NCBI RefSeq assembly: GCF_004798865.1
Contig: NW_025336347.1
Location: 17,820,289-17,884,288 of the forward strand
From: Varanus komodoensis
Taxonomy: Eukaryota; Chordata; Lepidosauria; Squamata; Varanidae
Length of the DNA: 64,000 nt
Direction: 5' to 3'
The notes under the pieces were generated by a model that searched no databases, was not told where the DNA came from, and saw only the letters and a program-made list of their open reading frames with translations. Made by a program: the position numbers and the translations under genes. Positions 11,460-24,900 of the stretch are shown here, in pieces; the stretch's first letter is position 1; the number at the start of each line of letters is the position of its first letter.

Positions 11460-14400
11460 GTTTTGGAAGGGCTTTCATAATCCAGCCCTGCCACCCGGCC
11501 GCCCGGGGCGGGGCCTCCCAGCGTGGGGCCTCTTTCTCCGGCCGGCTCACAGGGCGGCCTCGCTGCTGCCTGCCTGCTGCTGGCTGCTCGCTGGCACAGC
11601 ACCTGCCGCGGGGCTGAGGGGCCATATTCCGCACCCCCCACACCCGGCTGCCCTCCTCACCTGCAGCTGCCGAGTGGGAGACGGCAGTGAAGAGCGGGGG
11701 GCTTCTGCGTCGGCCCTCCAGCCCACTGGGCGGCCTTCCAGGGTGGGGCCTTTCTCTCCGGCCAGCTCACAGGGTGCCCCCTCGGGCGGCACGCTTGTGC
11801 AATGCTAAAGGCGACCCAAAGGGCATTGCCCGTTTGGCGCCTGGGTGGTGCTGTGTGGCAGGAGGCCCTGCACGTGTTTAGGGTTACTCTTTGGTCTTTG
11901 GCATGGACTGGGGGAGGGGGGAGGGCTGGGGGAGCAGCCATTATGGTAGCGCTGGGCAGGGGCCTTATAGCGCTGGGGGCAGAGCTTGCTGGCATAGAAG
12001 TACCTGGCCCCTCTTCTAGCTCTCCCTCCAGCCTTCCCTCTGATAGTCAGTGCTGCTGCTTAATACCAGGCCAGTCTGTAATAAAGCTTCCCTCCTCTAT
12101 GTTTAATTGTGGATGACAGGGCTGACCCGGTATGCATTACTGAGACCTGGTGGGAGTGGAAGGTGGAGTTCCTCTCACTCAGCTCGGCCCCCCCCCCCCC
12201 ACCCCGGTTACTCACTGCAGCGGCAACACCGTCTGGAGGGACATGGAGGGGGCTGGCGATAGTCTTTAAAAATGCGATCTCGCTTACCAGGCTCCCTGTC
12301 CCAACAGGAGAGTGTTTCAAGTGTTTGTACTGTGTGTCTTGAGACAGGGATTCTGGTAATGTACCGACCACCCTGCTGCACTTTACCTCTCTGCCTCAGC
12401 TGATGGAGGTGGTCTCAAGCCCAGTTGTGAGAACCCCCAAGGTGTTTGTCCTGGGGGATTTCAACTTCCATGCTGTCTCAACATGTCACCGACCCAACAC
12501 ATGAAAGAGGCCACACTCTGGACATGGTTTTTTCAACGGGGCAAGAAGATGGTGATTTGGAATTGAGGGATTTGATGTTAATCCCTTTGTCATGGGCAGA
12601 TCATCTCCTCGTGAGGTTTAAGCTTATGGTAGTCTTTCCCCTCCAAAAGGGTGCAGATGCTATTAAAATGGTCTGCCCCCAGAGTCTAATGGATCCAGAT
12701 CGATTCCTGAGGGCTCTGGAGAATTTCCGGCTGATAAAACTGGCACTCCTGTTGACACCTTGGCTGATCTGTGGAATGGAGAACTGACCTGGGTGACTGA
12801 TAAATCGCTCCAAAGCATCCTCTCCCACCAAGCGGAGCCCATGCGGCGCCTTGGTATAAGCCTGAGTTGCAGGCAATGAAGCAGGCTGGGAGATAACTAG
12901 AGAGCAGGTGGAGGAAATCCCGTACTGAATTGGACTGAACACAACTGAGAGCCCATTATTGGGTCTATGCTGTGGCGGTGAAGGCGGCAAAGAAGGAATT
13001 CTTCTCCCTTTCCATTGCATCCTCACAGTGCTATTCAGCTGAGCCTTTCTGGGTGGTGTGGGGTCTGTTACATTCTAGACCAAAAAATTACTTCATCGCA
13101 CCATTGGTGCCTCACTGTGATGACTTTGCCCAGCACTTTAGGGATAAAATTGCTCAGATTCATCACGAGCTGGACTCTATAGTTGAAGTAGTACCTGTCC
13201 AGAGCGCTGTCCGGTCCATCTTTGTTGGATGAGTTTCAATTGTTGCGGCCTGAGGATGTGGACAAGGTGCTTGGACTTGTCCAGCCTATCATTTGTTTAC
13301 TCGAACGTTGCCTTTCTTGGCTGCTCACCAAAGCCAAGGATGGAATGTATACCTGGGTCCAGGAGGTAGTTAATGCCTCCCTGAGGGAGGGTCAGGTTCC
13401 CTCCCCCTTGAAGGAGGTGGTGATCAGGCCCATCCTGAAGAAGGCGAACCTGGACTCAGAGTTGGCCTCCAATTATAGACCAGTGGCTAACATCCTGTCC
13501 TTGGGCAAGGTGCTTGAGCGGGTGGTGGCCAGGCAACTCCAAGCTCTCTTGGATGAAACTGACTGAACTTATTTCAGTCTGTCTTTAGGCCTGGTTATGG
13601 GATGGAAACTGCCTTGGTTGCCCTGTATGACGACCTGTGCAGGGAAAGGGACAGGGGGAATGCGTCCCTGTTGGTTCTTCTGGACCTCTCAGCAGCTTTC
13701 GATACCAGGCTGGCTAAGTTGGGGGTTAGAGGCACTGCTCTGTGGTGGTTACACGCTTACTTGGCTGACTGATTCCAGAAGGTGGTGCTGGGGGATTGTG
13801 CTCCTGTGCCATGGCAGCTTTGCCATGGTTCCATTTTATCCCCCATGCTATTTAACATCTACATGAAACCTCTGGGAGAGCTCATCCAATGGTTTGGGCT
13901 GCAGAGTAATCAGTATGCTGATGACACCCAGCTCTACTTCTCTTTTACATCAAATCCAGGTGAGGCAGTGGAGGTTCTGAACCAGTGACTGGCTGGGGTG
14001 ATGGGCTGGATGAAGGCCAAAAAATTGAAGCTTAATGCAGACAAGATGGAGGTCCTGCTGGTAGGCAGTTTAGCCTCCTGGGTGGGTGTTTCCAACCCTG
14101 TTCTGGACAGGGTTGCACTTCCCACAAAGGACAGGGTGTGCAGTTTGGGAGTACTCCTCGACCCAGAGCTGTGCCTGGAATCCCAGGTGGCGGCTGTGAT
14201 GAGGAACGCTTTCCTTCAGTTTCAGCTGATCTATCAACTACAACCCTATCTGGATGGGCAGTGCCTGGCAGCAGTGACCCATGCCCTGGTAGCTTCCTGA
14301 TTGGACTACCATAACATGCTCTATGTGGGGCTGCCCTTGAACACAGTCCAGAAGCTTCAACTGGTCCAAAATAGAGCCTCCAGGTTGTTAACAGGGACCC

Positions 14401-14881
14401 GCAGGTATGAACATATAACACCGGTCCTTTTCCACCTACACTGGCTACCAGTTGAATCCCGGGCCCAGTTTAAAGTGCTGGTGATAAAGCCTTAAACAGC
14501 TTAGGGCCTGGTTACCTGATGGAGTGTCTCCTTCCATATGTGCCTGTCCGCCCTTTAAGATCTGGGGCAGACGCCCTTCTCTGGGTGCCCTCCCTGAAGG
14601 AGATTAGGAGGGTGACTACCTGGAGAAGGGCCTTCTCTGCAGTGGTGCCCCAATGGTGGAATTTGCTCCCCAAAGAGGTTCACCTGGCGCTGTCACTTTA
14701 TTCTTTTCTGCGCCAGGCGAAAACTTTTTATTTTCCCAGTGTTTTAAGATCTGATTGTTTTAATTGGGGTTTTATTGATAGTTGAATTTTTAGGATGCTG
14801 TGTTTTATTTCATATTTTGTATTGTTAAACTGTCCCGAGACTTCAGTAGGGGACAGTCTAGAAAAGTTTTAAATAAATAAA
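11460..14881 (+). mobile_element. CR1/L2-superfamily LINE, near full length but decayed
   Basis: An endonuclease domain (CITETW at about 12130, MYRPP at about 12359, VLGDFNFH at about 12448, GHTLDMVF at about 12511, SWADHLLV at about 12594) is followed by a reverse transcriptase (NYRPVANILSLGKVLERVVA at about 13474, LSAAFDT at about 13688, IYMKPLGE then QYADDTQLY at about 13858-13940, LDYHN and LHWLPV farther on). The 3' end is (AAAT)n at about 14866-14881. The frame moves at least six times between these motifs and stops occur, so the copy is inactive. The GC-rich 11460-11990 part looks like its 5' region. The clade is inferred from motif spelling only. Confidence 0.85.
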
Positions 14882-17800
14882 TAGTCACTTGAAATTTCTC
14901 ATCTTTCTTGTTCAGTTAGCCCTTCTGTCGGCTCAGGCAAGGGCTTGCTTTCATTGCTCAGATGGAGGCAATTATAAATCTATGACTTTATCTTATAAAT
15001 CTACACACTGAAATGTAACCTGTGAAGCAGCCCCCAAAGTACTGGTGCCCCCTCTTTTTTCAGTTTGCATAATTTCAGAGGTTTGCTGCTTTACCTGTCA
15101 GCTGACGCTGAGATTAGAAACTCTGAATTTACCTAGAAAACTTTCATTATTCTTTCTCAATCTAGTTAAACTATTAGCTGTCCTCACACAGATAAAGAAA
15201 AGAAAATCAAAAGAAAAGATTTTAAGAGAAATTCAGTTTCTTACCTGTAATTATTGTTGCCCCTTGAGTGATGCACCTATATTGACCTGCAAGGTTCCTT
15301 GCCGTGCTTATATAGAGAGGGTATGGATACTTTCCTAGCAACTGACCAAACCTCATGACTAGAGCCTCACTAATTGACAAGATATCATTATTTCTATGAC
15401 TGAAGATACTGTGATTTCATCCTACCTGCTGATTAAGGCCTGGACATTGTGTGCGCACACACACAAATATACTTACAACTTGCAAGTGTAACAATAGATG
15501 GGACACGCAGCAGAAGAACAGTGACAGGCAAGAAAAAAATTAGTTCCCCCAGTCCTGTTTTTCTCTCTCTGTTTCATTCCACCCCCCTCCATTTTTCACA
15601 TTCCTGACATTTCAACAGCTTATTTTCAAGGAGATAAGAGTTGGGTCAGGTAAAGTTAATTGGTTATGAAAGCATTATGAACATGAATAGCAAAAGGTGT
15701 GGCTACAACTTGCCAATACTTCAGGGCTGACCTGGAATTTTCAGGTCTCTCAACCTCCAGGAATTTCCTGGGATCAATCCCAGAGATCCGACAAGATGCC
15801 ACTGCTTGCCCTCGTGCTGGTTGGGCACACGTCCCACATGTTCCTGCCCGGTTATTTCTAGTCATTCCAGCCTTTAGGAAAAGGCCATTGCTGCAGAGGG
15901 TTGCTGTCTGTAGGCCAGGGAACTGGAAAAGCGTACCTGGGTACAGTGGGTAAATGGGAATCAAGAATTCCAAGCAGGAAGGTGCAGGGGACTATGGGTG
16001 TGTGCGCATTTAGCCAGCAAAATGAGGGGAAAACTATGGAAGCCAGCCCTGCAAAGACACTAGAAGAGGTGCCAGGGCAGCCTAAGAAAGGACTGAGAGA
16101 AGATGCTGGGCACTCAGGCAAACTTGCACCTTTGGGGATCCATCCAGACTCCTTGCTCTGGGGAAAGATTTATTCCCCCAATAAATGAGCTTTCAAACAA
16201 ACAAAGGGAGTATTTTAAACTGGTGTGAGGTACGCTAGAATGATCAAAAGCGATTTCCCGTCTCCATGGCAAAGAATACAGCAGAAGGTAACCCAGAAGA
16301 AAATCAGTCTTTCTGTGCCACACCAGGCATTAACATTTTTCTCTTAATTAAACATTTAAACAAAAAGATCATACCATTAGGGGTAAAGCACATTCTCATA
16401 CTGGCAATGTTGAAGATGAATGGTGTAAGGAAAGTGCATTTAAAACTGAATTTCACAAAGTCATTGTTACAATACTACGTACACTACACTGCCATGACTT
16501 CCTCAGCCAAACATGAATGGAGAAAGGGAAAGCAGTGAGAAGTCACACAGAAGGCATAACCTGCGAAGTATCAGAGAAGCAACAGAAAGGGAGCATCTTA
16601 AATCATTTTGTTCGTCCAAGTTGTTCATCCCAAGAAACTCTGGTGAGAGTGTCTGCAATGGAGCAGGTTTACTATACCATTTCAGTGATGCAAAGTATAT
16701 GTTTCCAAAACAATGCCAAATTCTGAAACAAAGAGATTCTTGTAGTCAGACAAAAAGAACCAGCACAAGATTAAATGTTTTGGCAACAGAATCACTAGAA
16801 TGTGTGCTTAAGGGCTTGGACAGTAGATGGGATGTTCTAGTTTCATCTGACACCACCAGCAAAAGATACTTTCCTGCCACAGAGAGAATTGAGCTGGCTA
16901 AATGATGCGGGATACAAATATATAACTTACAATTGCCACCAAGATATGATAAACACTTTGTGTTTTGATGTTGCACCAGGATAGAAAAAGTGTTGGCTTT
17001 CACATGTTTTGACAAAGAGCTCCCATCATCCTTCAGCACAGGCTGTGCTGGCCATGGCTGATGGGAGTGGTTAGCCCGCATGGCATTTGTGAGATGGTAG
17101 GCTACACATTGCCTTCCCCAGTGTAGAAACATGTTCCCTCAAAGAACAAAGAATATTCTGCCTAGCCAGCTAGCTCATCATGGCTGTACAACTTAGAGCT
17201 CCAGGGCTGGCTGGACAAACAGAGTCAAAGAGCACTTGTCAATGCCCCCCCACCATCAAACTGGAGGGTGGTATCGAATGGGAGCGGTTGCTCCATCCAG
17301 CCTGACGGAGCGGGAGCAGTTCTGCCGAGAGGAATGGGCAAGCACTGCGGGTTCTAGATGTGCAGAGCTCACCCAAGAAGACTTGCAGCTGCCAAAGGTT
17401 CTTCTGCCAAGCATTGACTCAGGGAGGTGAACACCTTGGCAGCCAAGAAGGCCTGGTTTGTCTTTGTTTACTTAACTTCAATGCCACAATAAAAATATTT
17501 TGCACCTTCACAGCACTGTATATGTTGTATACTTCACATGGTAACAACGCCAATTGAATCCATGTTTGTTTGATTGTTTTTAATAGGTTTTATTCTAAAT
17601 AAAGCTAATACAAAGAAAAACTAAAAACAACATCAATCACCGGAAACATCAGACCTACTGGGTCAGCCCCCCACATTTTTTCTTTTTATGTTAACTTATG
17701 AACATATTTAAATCTATGCGAAGCCCCGTTTCTCTAGCCAATAATAACAAGAGTCCCAAGTTTGATAGAAGTCAGTATCTTCTTTCTCCTTCAGTGACAA

Positions 17801-18864
17801 AGTCAATCTGTCCATTTCTGCACAGTCCAAGATCTTTTTTAGGATCAGTTCATCGGCGAGTGCCTCTTCACTCTTCCTGTCTTGGGCAACCAATTAAATC
17901 CATGTTGATTCCAGGTTGTAACATAATAAAAACGTGGAAAGGTCAAAGGGAAGGGAATACTCTGTCTTTGCCGACAGTGATGAGGGGCACCTTGCTGAAA
18001 AGTCATAGGCATGGAAACGATCTTGGAGATGCACTTAACCGGAAGCTGGATATGAGCAGGCAGAGTGATGCAGCTGCAAAGGGCTTTCAGAGAGAGGAGG
18101 TGGAGGTGGGGTGGGGAGGCTACAGCTGCAGGTGCATCCAGGGAAGTGCAGCCCGTGCAGCAGCTGGGACCGCCACCGGAAGAGCCCGAGGGACTAGCAG
18201 GGAAGAAGCTGCCACTAAGCAACACTCAGTGGGCAGCGCAGCTCCCGAGCAAGCATAAAACCAACCAGGTGTGCCTGGCAAGGGACGTTGTGATTGTCAC
18301 TGAGGTGACCGAGGACTGCAGAGATAACAGATTCAAAGGAGAGGAGCAAGAAGGAAGGAAGAAGCAGCAGTGAGAGGAGGGGGACTGGCTGAATGAGGCG
18401 AGCAACACAGGCAGGCAATGATAACAGCAGGCTAGTAAAAGCAGAGGTCGCTTTGGTGAATACAATTGCAGGAAGGAATGGGCAAGGGGTGGGGTGGGAA
18501 TCTTGTAGAAGGCAGCTGGAAAAGGCAAAATATGCCCTGAGCGTACAGTGGATCCATCGTAAAAGGGCTGTTGGTGGAGTGTGGGAGCAGGGGGTGGTGG
18601 GATTCCAGCACAAAGACACAGGAGACACTTCCCAGGGCGGCTGGAGGACTGAGGGGGAAGAGAGAACAGCTGGAGGTAAACCCGACTGTCTCCTTGGCGC
18701 ATTGTCGGTTGTTTCACCAGCATCTCACCTGAGAAAAGAATTGAAGGGACCAACTGAATAGGGGTATCGATTTTATCTATTTCATTTCACGTCACTTCAC
18801 TTTTGTGGATTCTGATTGAACTGACCTGATTCATACCTGCTGGACTAATAAGGAGAACAAAATA

Positions 18865-19304
18865 CAGTGGTACCTCGGCTCACAAACTTAATCCATCCCA
18901 TGACTCAGGTTGTGACCCGAATTGGTCACGAGCCAAGTCAAATTTCCCCATAAGGTTCAGTGTAAATAAGGTTAATCTGTTTTGTAAATTTTTTAATCAC
19001 AAAAAAATGAAACAAAATAAGAAAGAAAAACAAAGAAACAAAGTACAGTGCAGTAGAGAACACTAATCTAGGTGGAGTGGGAGGTTATTGTTTGGAGGAA
19101 GAGTCCAACCGTAATCGCGCGATCGCGCTCATGCTCGGGTGGGGGGGGGAGATGGCCGCAATTGTACTCATGCAGGGGAGATGGCTGTGATCGTGGTCAT
19201 CACCTGATGTGGAGTTCGTGACCTGAGGCAAAATTTTTCTGAAATTTCTGTTTGCGACCCGATTTGGCTGTGAACTGAGGCATTTGTGAGTCGAGGTACC
19301 ACTG
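18865..19304. mobile_element. Tigger/pogo-like non-autonomous element with TA duplication
   Basis: The left end CAGTGGTACCTCGGCTCACA and the right end TGTGAGTCGAGGTACCACTG are near-perfect inverted repeats. Both are flanked by TA (18863-18864 and 19305-19306), the target site of Tc1/mariner-superfamily elements. The 440-base body has no transposase frame. The CAGTGGTACCTCG terminus resembles pogo/Tigger ends; assignment below superfamily is inference. Confidence 0.88.
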
Positions 19305-20144
19305 TATATCCATTGGGCAGGTGGGTATTCTGAGCATTCCAGTGCAGTTTTCAGTGGACAAATGCATCAGGAATACTACAGATGTACATATATTTTAGTG
19401 CAAATAAATTTAGGAATGTATGTTTTGAAAGAAGCAAGCTTAAAATATACACTTCAATATTCAGATTCACTCAGATTAAACAAACAAACAAACTGTAACC
19501 ATTTATAATTAATGCAGAAATGGGATGGACTTACAGGTAGACACATACAGAAGTGACATGTACTAGAAATAGTCTGAGTCACCCATCCTTTAGTGAAATG
19601 TTGATTAAAGTTCCCGGATAACAACCTATATAGAGCTTCCCAGTTTTTCTTTAGATTAGGGTTAGGGAGCTTCTCAGGCTTAAACTAGAAAACTGTAGGT
19701 CTGTGTTTAGCTGCCCCATTGGGCAACCTCGTGCCCTCCTAGCCTAGCCTGGTCCCACCCACTCCAACTGTTTATGGGATCCTTGGGATGTGCTCTTTCA
19801 TTTAAGCTTTGCTTGGGCAGTCAGGGCAGGGAAATTCCAGGCTACCCAGGACACTGGGGCAAAACTCCCTCTCCTCTGTGCAGCTGCTTCCTCACTGCTA
19901 TACTCAGGAACTGCCGAATCGCCTCATCCTCTTTCTCATAACTGCTACTCTTCCTGGGTTGCTCGACAAGCAGAAAACAAGAGAGCAAGCCGACATGATA
20001 AAGCAAAACTGACCCCGGAAACAGCTTCTTACAAAAAGGCAAGACAGGTTTATTCAGAACAGACTGTGCACTTTGCTTTGGACAAGTGCCCCATGATATC
20101 CTGATTGGCAAACTAGCAGGCTAGTGGGCTAGCTGGCACAGCTG

Positions 20145-21213
20145 TTGAGGGATCCACAGCTGGCTACCTGAATTGGAGTCAAAGAGTGCTCGTCAATGGG
20201 ACCTTCTCAAACCAGAGAGAGGTAACCTCAGGATGCCACAAGGTTCCGTCCTGGGCCCAGGGCTCTTCACAGTTTTATCAGTGATTTGGATGAGGAAGTA
20301 CAGGAAATGATTATCAGATTTGCAAATGACACAAACTGGGTGGGGTAGCTAATACCTGGAAGACAGAAACAAGATTCAAGGTGACCTGGATGCAGTGGAG
20401 CAATGGCATGAAAACAACAGTATGAAATTCAATAGGAATGAATGTCAAGTTCTGCACTGAGGGAAATGAAACCAAATACATTGTTACAAGATTGGGAATA
20501 CTTGGCTGAACAATATTGCAAATGAGAAGGCTCTTGGAATTATTGTAGATCACAAGCTGACTATGCGTCAACAATGTGATGTGGCTGAAAATTGGGCAAA
20601 TGCTATTTCAAGTTGCATGAATAGAAGTATCACTTCCAAATCCTATGAAGTGTTAGTTCCCCTCTACTTAGCACTGGTGAGGCCTCATCTGGACTACTGC
20701 GTACTGTTCTGGGCACCACAGTTTAAGAAAGATGCAGAGAAACTGGAAAAGGTTCAGAGGAGGGCAACAAGGTTGATCCAGAGACTGGAAACAAAGCCCT
20801 GTGAGGAGAGATTGAAATAACTGGGCAGGTTTAGTCCCAAGAAAAGAAGACAGAAGAGTGATATGATAGTACCCTACAAGTACTTGAAAGGCTGTCACAA
20901 AGATGAAGGACAAGATCTCTTCTTGATCATCCCAGAGCACAGGGCATGGAATAATAGGCTCAAGTTACAGAAAGCCAGAATCTGACAAGATATTACGAAA
21001 AAAATTCCTCACTGCTACAGCAGTATGATAATGGAACCAATGACCTAGCAAGGCTGGGGACTCTCCCATACTAGAGGCATTCAAGATGCAACTGGAAAGC
21101 CACCTGAGAGGGATTTAACTTGGGATTTAACTTGGTGTCCTGCACCAAACATGGGGTTGAACCTGATGGCCATCTGGCCCCTTTCAACTCTACTATTCCA
21201 TGATTCTACGAAC
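20145..21213 (+). mobile_element. 5'-truncated CR1 LINE
   Basis: A reverse-transcriptase fragment (SALVNGTFS-like, then GSVLGP-like near 20240, then ITSKSYEVLVPLYLALVRPH at about 20630-20690 and KLEKVQRRATRLIQ at about 20740-20785) is followed by the classic CR1 3' end: TTTAACTTGGTGTCCTGCACC, GGGTTGAACCTGATGGCCAT, CCCTTTCAACTCTACTATTCC. Several stops break the coding frame. A shorter CR1-like piece (GTCAAAGAGCACTTGTCAATG) occurs near 17223. Confidence 0.85.
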
Positions 21214-21499
21214 TCTCTGTATAAAACAGGGTTAATGTAGTTTATAGACATGCCAACATGCTGATACAAGCAATGCTACATTCCAATTCCTTCCAGGCAG
21301 ACAGAACCAATTCCAAGCAGATGCCCAGACCCTGATCCATCCCCCTCCCCCTTCTCTGCTAGCTTGTCCTCTCAGCATATTCCACCCCTCCAACCATCTG
21401 TTACATGAACAATGAAAGCCATTTGCTTCCTGATCCTCCCCCCCCCCACTTTGAAGGTATTTATCTTCACAATCTTCTCTGCTAGCTTATCCTCACAAT

Positions 21500-22651
21500 T
21501 TATATTCCAATTGTTATCATTTTCCTATCCCATGGTTCTTGACCCATTCATTTTCAAGCTTTTTCAGTACCATCTGCTTCTTCTGTGTCACAGAAGCTGC
21601 TTCCACCTTGGCAGTGGCTTGATTAATCCCAGTCGTTATGCAGGAAGTGCACAATTTCATGAACACATAGCCAGCAACAGGGATTATGATCCCAGTCTCT
21701 AGGTATTTCGGCAAGGACTTCCATGCTGATAGACCAGGAAGCCTCCCAATCCCAGCAGTGTCTGCTCCTGCTTTGGACTGGATCTTTCCAATGTGTCCAC
21801 CGAAATCATATATGCTGAATATGAGTCTGGTGATACTGACCTCAGTATTGACTGTGTGAGTGCAATATTCATTGTCATATTTATCATAATATTTAATATT
21901 ATTATTCATTTCTATGCCACCCGTAACTGAAGCTCTCTGTCCATGTTGGGAAAATTCAGCTAAATCCTGGCAGAAAAGGGTTGTTTATAAGTGCCTTTGT
22001 GTTATACAATCAGCACCCCTTTCTCGGAAAGCGCCTCATTTCCAAGCCAGGTTGCTGTTTAACATTTGCTGCTGGTTTAAGAAGTGGGAACTGGCAGCTT
22101 GCCTAGAAGCTGCCAGGGGGATTGTTTTGCAGTTCAGTAAGAACTGATAAAGTTAACAGCATTGCAGTCACCCTCATTTGCATGCCAAGGCCCACAGTGA
22201 TCCCTGTGCCTCATTGATCTTATCTTAATATCCTGCAATCAAATACCATTGTATTGAGCCCCTCCATAGACCTCTCACCTTCTTCTGACTGTGTTCCCCT
22301 TATTCATCATCAACTGCCCAACTGCTGGGCCCATGCAACTCAGAATCCATAAAACACTCTGTACATGTTCTGAAAGCTTGTAGTTGGTGGTGAGAACCTC
22401 TACCTGGTAGCATGCTGTTGTTAGTCACTGCAGGAGAACCAGGTGATCTTTTATTAAATCTGCTGAGGTTCAAGGTGAAAGGGATCTTTCCTGACTGAAC
22501 TTGGTTATCCTTGTTGTGGTTGTCATCAAGGTTTCCCAACAAGCAGTTTACAGCAACATATAAAAACAATAAAATGCAATAGATAAAAACATTAATATCT
22601 ATTGGCTCTATCATCACAGGTGTCCACCCCGTGAGCTTAACAGGGTACTAC

Positions 22652-22691
<40 letters not shown>

Positions 22692-24900
22692 TCATTTCTA
22701 TATTGCCTGTAGCTGAAGCTCTCTGGATGGTTTACAACAGAGTATAAAAACAATAAAATATTATAGATACAAAGATTATGAATTAAAAATTACGTTAAAA
22801 GAACATTAAAAGACAATAAAAGGCAGTTTAAAAGACCTGGTCAAGAGGAAAAGAAAGGCACCTGGCTGAACACATCAGGCCTCTGAGTGACCAGGGAGGT
22901 CTTTCAGGACCTCCATAAAGAGGGCTGCCTTAACCTGGTACCAAAAAGATTTTGTGGTCTGAGACTTCTGGGGCTGAAGGTGTGAGCCGGAATGAATGGA
23001 AGGGCCTCAGGGTCTAATGCCGAGCGAGTGTTTGTCTGTTTGTTGTGCTAAGGTCAGGTCCAGATCAGGGTCTGGGATTCACCCAGAGATGCTGGAATCT
23101 ATAGTTAGTTTACAGGGGGAAGTGTAGCTCCAGCAGGTGAGCTCAGCAGCCTTCGTGGCAGTTGGAGCTGCCCTGGAATGGGTCTTTCCACTGTGGCTTG
23201 AAGTGTGTCTTTCTCTGGTTTCCGTTGACTAAGATCCAGTCACCTAAAGGAGGTTGTGCACTGGCAATTCATCGGCTGCAGGTTCAGTTTCTTGGGCCTG
23301 GGAATGAATATACTGCAGGGCATCATTTAACTCTTTCATATACCCTACCAGTGAGGCTCGAAACAACCTCAGGACGTCTTTCCAAAGGAGTCCATTGGCT
23401 TTTGGCCTGTGGGATGTTTCAAACCAGAAAACAGCAAATTATGACTAGTGCCCACAGGCAGAGATTGGTTCTAGACAAGCCATCTACAAATGTGAAAAGA
23501 ACTACTTTTCACTCACCTGGTACACGGACAGAATTCCTTGGATTCTGTGAAGAGCAAATGGGGCACGTGGCAAAATCTTTGTCTGCAATGGAGGGAACGC
23601 CTGGAGCAAGCCTTTCTTTCTTCTTTTTGGCACATTCCATATCATATCCCCTTTGGCCATGGAGTGTGCCATGGGATAATATATGCAGGCCAAAATCTGA
23701 AATAAGAACTTAGATGCTACCGAAGAACCACTGGGATGGTGCTAAATAGAATCAGAGGGCAAAGGGGAACAGTCTTCATGCCATGCGTTCCTTTGGATCT
23801 GTCTTTGTTTTCCGGAGAGAATTGCTCAAGAGGATTGAGCAAGCTTCTTGGAGAAAATGGAGAGAACTACTGGTGGGGTGGGGAAGGAATGCAGCAAGGG
23901 TACTGCAGCAGGGATCCTGGGTCCACGGAGGGCTGCGTGGCATGCTGCAGGGGCGACTCTCACGCCGGCGGCAGAAACGTGGCCTGAGCTGTTGGAGTGA
24001 GAAAGCGAAGGTGCATTACACAGAGAAGCTCAGTAATCAACGGGCCATCCCGGAACACCACCCCGAAGCAACTTATATATTAAACTGGTATCAGATGAGT
24101 GGTAATGGGAAAATAGTGTGTCGTATGCAAATACAATGTGCAATGTTGCGTATTTATATCATCACAACATGTTTGCCCGCCTACCTGTTCCCATATTTAA
24201 AATGTACACATGCACCCGGGCCTAACTCCATCCAACATGTTCTCTGAAGACTCATTCATTCAAAGCATTTCTCTCCTGGTATACTCTTAAGTCAAAATGC
24301 TACGAGAGCAGCTCACAGGAGGAACAATCATGCAGTACCCATCTTCTGTCTCACAATCTAAAAAGACATGAGACTCACGGAAAGAGAAAGGGATGGAACA
24401 TGGGAGGGGGGAGCATGCTGGTGTCGCTTGATTCTGTTGCCCACAATTGTGCGTATCCACAGCCTGAACCTGGGTGGAGAAGCTTGCAAACAAGTTCTTC
24501 AGGTACGTGGAGGTGTTTCTTGATCCATCTCGCACATCTGGAACTCTTTTGAAATTGAAGGAGTATTCCATAGCCTGGTGGGTACTAATTTTCCTCCCAC
24601 TGCTACACTGAAACCACCAAATAATAAGTCAGTGACTACTGTATCTCTGAAGATTTGCACATGTGCCTCGTATATGGCTGTCTCACCTGAGTGATTTTCT
24701 AGGTATGGTTTTGTTATACTGGGGCTGCTATTTCTGACAGAATTTTGAAAAATGCTTTGGGGGCAGGAAAAGTTGAATATAACTTGAAAAGATGTACGCC
24801 ATGTTGCTCCTTGGCTTGGGTAGCCTGGAGTATTTCTAGTGATGGTGGTGGGGACCTGGTTCATAATTTCACTCATTCTCATTACTAGGACTCTCATTTA
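21500..24900 (-). mobile_element. Endogenous retrovirus fossil pieces (pol integrase and env-like parts)
   Basis: On the minus strand, about 23700-23100 has parts resembling the end of a retroviral pol gene (an integrase zinc-finger-like segment, then GDWILV and QRKTHFKPQWK typical of the integrase C-terminal domain). About 21850-21510 encodes a hydrophobic anchor plus Cys-containing tail like an envelope transmembrane subunit. About 24900-24290 looks like an envelope surface-subunit piece (less sure). A LINE 3' end has inserted at about 22640-23010. The whole is a heavily broken fossil, with roughly ten or more breaks, and looks old. The order of parts suggests rearrangement or two elements. 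Family (gamma/epsilon-like) is a guess. Confidence 0.5.
22640..23010 (-). mobile_element. LINE 3' end with (TTA)n tail, antisense
   Basis: A (TTA)n run at 22650-22690 is followed by TTCATTTCTATATTGCC, GCTCTCTGGATGGTTTACAAC and an AT-rich tail, then AAGACCTGGTCAAGAGG and a decayed coding end. Read on the minus strand this is a LINE 3' end with its tail. It lies inside the retroviral fossil region and is therefore younger. A second scrap of the same 3' end is at 21890-21945. Confidence 0.65.
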
